From assembly GCF_027923845.1 (NCBI RefSeq), contig NZ_AP026933.1:1550001-1614000 (forward strand): 64,000 nucleotides of DNA, in the 5' to 3' direction. The DNA comes from Spiroplasma ixodetis (GTDB lineage Bacteria > Bacillota_I > Bacilli_A > Mycoplasmatales > VBWQ01). The notes under the pieces were generated by a model. The model was not told the DNA's origin. It searched no databases and worked only from the letters and a program-made list of their open reading frames with translations. Every line of letters starts with the position of its first letter. Within the stretch, counting starts at the first letter, position 1. This document shows positions 59,064 through 64,000 of the stretch, in pieces. Made by a program: the position numbers and the translations under genes.

Positions 59064-59927
59064 GAACCTGTTTAGAATCTTTTAGAAAATAAGGTAAAAT
59101 TACTATATATTTTAAAATAAGAGGTATATATGCATAAAAATTATCCAAGTCATGTTACTAAAGAACAATTTGAGAACATAAAATCAACTTTAGAAAACAG
59201 CAAAAAGAAAACAAAACCAAGAAATTTAGATTTATATGAAGTGTTTTGTGCAGTTTTATATGTATTAAAAAGTGGTTGTCAATGAAGAATGTTACCAAAA
59301 AATTTTCCAAAATGACAAACTGTATATTATTATTTCCAAATTTGAAGTAAAAACAATGATAAAGAACCTAGTGTATTGCAATTAATTTTAAAAAAAATTA
59401 GTTAAAAAGATTCGTATTAAGAATCATCGAAAAGAAAAAACTAGTTTTTGTATAATTGATTCGCAAAGTGTTAAAAATACAGATACTACTGAAAATAAAG
59501 GTTATGATGCTGGTAAAAAGATTTCAGGAATAAAACGTCATATTGCAGTTGATACGCAAGGTTTACCACATGCAATTTACATAACTACAGCAGAAAAAAC
59601 AGATCGTAATAGTGATATCATAATGATTAAAAGTGAAAAAGAAAATCTTTCTACAGTTCAAAAAATAATAGTAGATGCTGGCTATACTGGTGAAAAATTT
59701 GCTTCTGCAATCAAAACAATCATAAATGCAAATGTTGAAGTTGTAAAACGTAATGAATTACATTCTTTTGTAGTACTACCAAAAAGATGAGTTGTAGAAC
59801 GAAGCTTTGCATGATTAGAAAAATGCAGAAGATTATGAAAAAATTGTGAAAGAAAACTAAATACTAGTTTACAAATGGTTGTTCTGTCCTTTATTTCAAT
59901 TTTATTAAAAAGATTCTAAACAGGTTC
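59064..59927 (+). mobile_element. ISb copy 5 (IS5-like), 864 bp
   Basis: Flanked by TTA (59061-59063 and 59928-59930); inserted in helicase motif V. Confidence 0.92.
59130..59919 (+). pseudogene. ISb transposase, frameshifted copy
   Basis: 790 bases. An extra A in the run at about 59390 (eight against seven in intact copies) shifts the frame after LQLILKK. One further substitution, RNSDIIMI for RNSAIIMI. Confidence 0.85.
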
Positions 59928-61655
59928 TTAGAAGCATGAACTGTTATAAACTTAATTTTTGCTTGTGGAAAATTTTTTAAAAATATAGTAGTACTTTTAT
60001 TATTTTTTTGATAAAAATATCCATCAATTCATAATTGTTCTATACTAATATTTGTACGTGCTAAAATTAAGAATTCATAATTTTTATCTTCTTGATAATG
60101 TTTTTCAATTAATCTAGCAACAATCTCAGATTGATTAGTTTCTTCAGAATAAGAATTTTTGACTTTATATTCATAAATTATTATTGGATAAAAATGTTCT
60201 TTTTTAGATTGTAAATACTTATGAATCATATTATTATCTTTAGTAATATATTTACTAGTAATTTCAATTAATTGTTGTGAATTACGATAAGTATTATTAA
60301 TAAAACTAACAGATGCTTCAGAATGTTTTAATAAATTAATAAATAATTCAACACGAGATCCACTAAAACCATAAATAGATTGTCAATCATCACCAACAAA
60401 ATAAAATTTTTTTACTTGTCGATCGACAAGTAATTGATTAATTAATTTCATTCTTAAGGGTGAAACATCTTGAAATTCATCAATAATTAAATATTGATAA
60501 GGGTTATGATATTTTTTGATTCTTATTATTAAATTATACATATTTCTTTAAAAATTTTTAAAGAAATATGTATTTTTATTTCGGTAATGTTTAAACATAA
60601 ACACCAAGTTCAAATAACCTTTAAAACTTTTAGTTTCTTATTTTATACAGGAACTTTTTTTATTTTCAAATTCTGAATTACCAACTTGATAATATTTAAT
60701 AAGTTAAACATTACCCTTTGATTTTTTCATTTTATTTTTTTGATGGTCAAAAATTGATTTTAATTTTTTATCATCTTTAATTTCTGATGGCTTTTCTCCC
60801 TTTATGTACTATTTTTAAATCTTATCACATAAATGCTGAGAAAAGCCTATCTACGAACTTCTCCCCACATTTTTAAATAAAACATAGCATTACAGTTTCA
60901 AAACTAGGTATGTTATTGAATTTATATGCAGCTTCTTTTGCATATAAATGAATATGATGTTTTGCAACTTTGATATGTGTTTTAAATGTTCTTCGTATAT
61001 GTTTTCATACTGACTCAATTTGGTTGGTATTTACACCAGTTTTTGAAACATAGCCATCTTGATGGTTAACTGTTTCATGCTTAGTGAAAACCGATTTCAA
61101 ATCGCGATATCCTTTTCAAAAATCAGTATGTACAACACACTTTGAAGAAATGTGGTTTATTGCAAACTGCAAAAGATTTTTACTGTTTGCGTTTTTCAAT
61201 ACTTTCACAATCAGATTGTTGGTTGTTTTTTCATAAATACCAACAATCAAGGTTTTATTCAACAAGGATCTTCCTTGTTTTTTAAACCCCATATGTGAAA
61301 GATACATTTCATCCATTTGCACTATGCCTTCAACAATGAATTGAGGTTTTTGTTTAGCAATGGCACTTCGGATTTTATGACCCATTCTTCAAGCTGTTTT
61401 CAAGGTCACTCCCAATTCTTTTGCAACATCAGTTGATGGAATTCCATGTTTGGTGTTTATTCATCTAAAAATGAGATAAAACCAAGATATTAAAGGTGTT
61501 TGTGACTTTGAAAATATAGTGCCCGTGAGAATACTGAATGTTTGATGACATTTCAAACATCTCATTCTTCTTAAATTAGAAGTATTCAAATTAAAACTAG
61601 AACACCTACTACATTTGATTTGTTTCAAACTTGCTATATATGCAAGACATTGTTT

Positions 61656-63030
61656 GGAAATGTTTAGTAATCTGTGTAACTTACAAAAATAACTATGTTT
61701 AATTAATTCTAGTAAATATAATTAAATGACTAGAAAGAGTGAGTTACAGATGGCTAAAAAAGATAACTTTAATAATAATGATCCAATATCAAAAGCAGTA
61801 GATTTATTACTAGAAAATACTGAAGATTTAACAACAGTTTTTAAACCTGGCGGTTTATATAAAGAATTAACAAAAAGATTAGTTGAAAAAATGTTGAATT
61901 CTGAAATGCAAAATTATTTAGGATATGAAAAAAATCAACATAGTACTACTGAAAATGCTCGTAATGGTACAAGTTCAAAAAAATTAATAACTCAACAAGG
62001 TAAAATTGAAATTGATGTACCAAGAGATCGCAATAGTAATTTTACTCCTGTAATAGTTCCTAAAAGGCAAAGAAGATTTGATGGTTTTGATCAACAAGTT
62101 CTTTCCTTGTATGCAAAAGGAATGACATTATCTGACATTAGAATGCAGTTGCAAGAGTTATATCATGGTGCTGATATTAGTGAAAGTGTTATTAGTCAAA
62201 TTACTGATGATGTTATTGATGATGTTAAAGCATGACAAAATCGACCATTAGAAAGTATTTATCCTATTGTTTATTTTGATTGTATAGTAGTTAAAGTACG
62301 ACAAGATAAACGGATTATTAACAAATCAGTTTATATAGCATTAGGAGTTGATTTAGAAGGCAAAAAAGATGTTTTAGGATTATGAATTAGTGAAAATGAA
62401 GGTTCTAAGTTTTGATTATCTAATTTCACAGAAATGAAAAATCGTGGCTTAAATGATATTCTTATTGCTTGTAGTGATAATTTAACAGGCATGTCAGAAG
62501 CAATACAATCAGTTTATCCTAAAACAGAACATCAATTATGCATTGTTCATCAAATTAGAAATAGTTTAAAATATGTTTCATACAAACATCGAAAAGGTCT
62601 AGTTGCAGATTTAAAACCAATTTATAGTGCATGTAGTGAAGAACAAGCAATGCAAGCTTTAGAATCGTTTGAAAGTAAATGAAATAAACAATATCCTCAA
62701 ATTACTAAATCTTGATATAAAAATTGAGATAATTTAATGGTTTTTATTAGTTATCCAGTAGAAATCAAAAGAGTGATTTATACTACAAATGCTATTGAAT
62801 CTGTTAATAGTCAATTACGAAAAATCATCAGAAATAAAAAAGTTTTTCCTAATGATATGGCAGTTTTCAAAATATTTTACTTGGCAATTGAAAATATAAC
62901 AAAAAAATGAACATTGCCTATTCAAAATTGAAATACAGCAATTGCTCATTTTATGATAAAATTTGAAGACAGAATTAATCTAAATTAGTAACTTTGTAAA
63001 ACAAAGATACACAGATTATTAAAAAGCCTC
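61656..63030 (+). mobile_element. ISc copy 6 (IS256-like), 1375 bp
   Basis: Flanked by CATTGTTT (61648-61655 and 63031-63038); inserted in ISa copy 11. Confidence 0.92.
61726..62988 (+). CDS. ISc transposase, IS256 family
   Basis: 420 aa, intact, matching the copy at 31272-32534 on the other strand. Confidence 0.9.
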
Positions 63031-63445
63031 CATTGTTTTTCAGTTTGAAAAGTATTATTGAACTCATTCAATTTCATTGTTTCCTCCACAAGTACATGTG
63101 GGGAGAAGTTCGTTTCTGATTTATTTTTCTGATAATTAAAAGCAAATTTTACTTGCTCTTTATAATTATCTATTGGTTTAAATTTTAGAGTAAAATGCTC
63201 AGGATTTTCAAAAATTTCACCAGTTTTAGGATTTCTAACAGTTCTCTCATTTACTTTCATAACTATAAATTTACCAAAATTTATTATATTTACATTTTCA
63301 CCTTTAACATTAGTTTCAATAATAATTTTAAATAATTCATTAACACATTTTTGAACATTATTTTTATCAACTCATGTTCTCTTTTGAATTTCTTTAATTA
63401 AATCATTTTTAGTCATAAATTCACTTCCTTAAATTTTTTATTATT

Positions 63446-63880
63446 TTAAAAAAATAAAGGTTCTAAATTTAAAAAACTAAAACCAAATATATCATCATTT
63501 TTATTAAATTCCATACAATCGTTATAGCCACTAAGTTTTAGTTTAACAAATTTATGTTTTTTTGTAGTTGAATATTTTAATTTGCCAAATCAATTTCATT
63601 CAACTTCAAAACCTGATTCATCATTTTGTTTAAAAACTATTTCTTCTAAATTTAATTCAAGAAAATATCTTTTTAAAGATCAAGATGTAGTTACTAGTTC
63701 TTTAAATTCACCCTCACTATATCGTATAAATTCTTTTTCATTAATTTTAGTTCTTTCTTTATTAGCATATATATCATACGTTTTTATATCAACTCCAACA
63801 CTATTAAAAATATAATCAAAATGTTTTGTTCAATTTAAATCTAATTGACCTTCACTTTTTGTCAGTTGCTTTGATTTCAT
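63446..63880 (-). CDS. Unknown protein of the phage-like island
   Basis: 144 aa, intact under code 4 (five or more TGA Trp). Starts MKSKQLTKSEGQLDLNWTKH after aaggaaag. Hydrophilic, mixed alpha/beta, with FIRYSEGEFKELVTTSW and FEVEWNWFGKLKYSTTKKHKF as the densest segments. No recognised family. It precedes the HU-like gene by about 30 bases in the same orientation and is probably its operon partner. Confidence 0.6.
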
Positions 63881-63934
63881 AAATTACTTTCCTTATCTTT
63901 GAATATTTTTTTCTTTAATTTCGTTTTCAATCTT

Positions 63935-64000
63935 TTATTTTTTGCTAGTTTTAGCAAGCAAATATCGTTCTTTATCCGCATTAGCTAACGCTTGATATTT
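63935..64000 (-). CDS. C-terminal end of an unidentified gene (cut by window edge)
   Basis: 21 codons ending YQALANADKERYLLAKTSKK. The ANADKERYL helix is common at the ends of small DNA-binding or recombination proteins, but this is too short to assign. Confidence 0.35.
   Translation of the reverse strand, partial: KYQALANADKERYLLAKTSKK

Larger units (their letters stand above)
58634..60541 (-). pseudogene. UvrD/Rep-type helicase, N-terminus missing and split by ISb
   Basis: Rejoined across ISb copy 5 it gives an exact 346-codon frame from ATG 60541. Helicase motifs: II YLIIDEFQDVSPL, III FVGDDWQSIYGFSG, IV region NTYRNSQQL, V VHASKGLEADFVFVLN (split by ISb between VHAS and KGLEAD), and VI EERRIFYVALTRTKN. 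Motif I (Walker A) and everything before motif II are absent, and a stop plus an inverted repeat (60541-60568) lie at the 5' end. The C-terminal tail has CPNYKLCG and CYLCK, a likely zinc knuckle. Two independent defects make it non-functional. Confidence 0.85.
60873..63077 (-). pseudogene. ISa transposase interrupted by ISc
   Basis: ISc enters after about 15 codons (FNNTFQTEKQ). The distal part keeps the zinc ribbon CSRC/CLKC and the catalytic GIVQMDEMYLSH, but cannot be made as one protein. Confidence 0.85.
60789..63112 (-). mobile_element. ISa copy 11, variant type, carrying an ISc copy
   Basis: Flanked by TTTCTGAT (60781-60788 and 63113-63120). Net length without ISc is 941 bp. Shares the gagaagttcg end with copy 3 and is the most diverged copy. 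Confidence 0.9.
60704..63416 (-). pseudogene. HU-like DNA-binding protein, split by nested ISa/ISc
   Basis: Removing ISa copy 11 (with ISc inside it) and one 8-bp duplication leaves an exact 126-aa frame. HU/IHF pattern: MTKNDLIKEIQKRTWVDK, CVNELFKIII, VNIINFGKFIV, then the arm MKVNERTVRNPKTGE and FKPIDNYKEQVKF. Ordinary HU is about 90 aa; here a Lys-rich tail of about 35 aa (KDDKKLKSIFDHQKNKMKKS) extends it, and the insertion lies at the start of that tail. Start follows aaggaagtg. It probably compacted element DNA. Confidence 0.75.

Noticed and set aside
59130-59919. Programmed frameshifting in ISb
   Set aside because: Three of five ISb copies are open in one frame, and the two broken copies shift at different sites, so decay or read error is simpler.

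Overview
The window reads as Spiroplasma DNA (Mollicutes). It is very AT-rich, Shine-Dalgarno sites (aaggag) precede most genes, and TGA must be read as tryptophan (translation table 4): parE, parC, gapN, ldh, tkt and every transposase contain in-frame TGA at conserved Trp positions. All genes below are called with that code. The dense insertion-sequence (IS) load and broken coiled-coil and ankyrin genes suggest a host-associated, possibly ixodetis-type, symbiont. That placement is inference.

Layout. (1) 1-13.4 kb is mostly intact core: parE-parC (topoisomerase IV), gapN, ldh, a formate/nitrite-type transporter, a secreted protein, rpmG, an Xaa-Pro peptidase, efp, an Asp23-like gene and nusB, with one IS. 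(2) 13.5-25.8 kb holds two paralogous coiled-coil/acidic genes behind a shared hairpin leader. The first is shredded by IS elements nested three deep. (3) 25.9-35 kb has an unknown gene, an esterase, a SemiSWEET sugar transporter, a GC-richer structured non-coding block, an IS30-type element, a decayed ankyrin-repeat gene and the tkt-yneF operon. (4) 36-43 kb carries a third leader-controlled gene, with LTxEQ repeats and a ubiquitin-interacting-motif-like helix, broken by two IS elements, and a secreted protein. (5) 43.9-64 kb is a minus-strand island that looks like a degraded double-stranded DNA phage or related mobile element: virion-type genes (portal-like, fibre-like, a large unknown protein, a small membrane protein) and replication/accessory genes (SSB, S1 protein, Nudix-like, UvrD-type helicase, HU-like protein), interrupted by seven IS insertions.

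Mobile DNA. I label six families here: ISa (IS1595/ISXO2-like, 11 copies, about 939 bp, 8-bp target duplications), ISb (IS5-like, 5 copies, about 863 bp, 3-bp TWA), ISc (IS256-like, 6 copies, 1375 bp, 8 bp), ISd (IS150-like, 3 copies, 1346 bp, 3 bp), ISe (IS3-like, 1) and ISf (IS30-like, 1). Together they cover roughly 29 kb, about 45% of the window. Target duplications flank nearly every copy, so the interrupted genes can be rejoined exactly, and most then give long open frames. No rRNA, tRNA or CRISPR array was seen.
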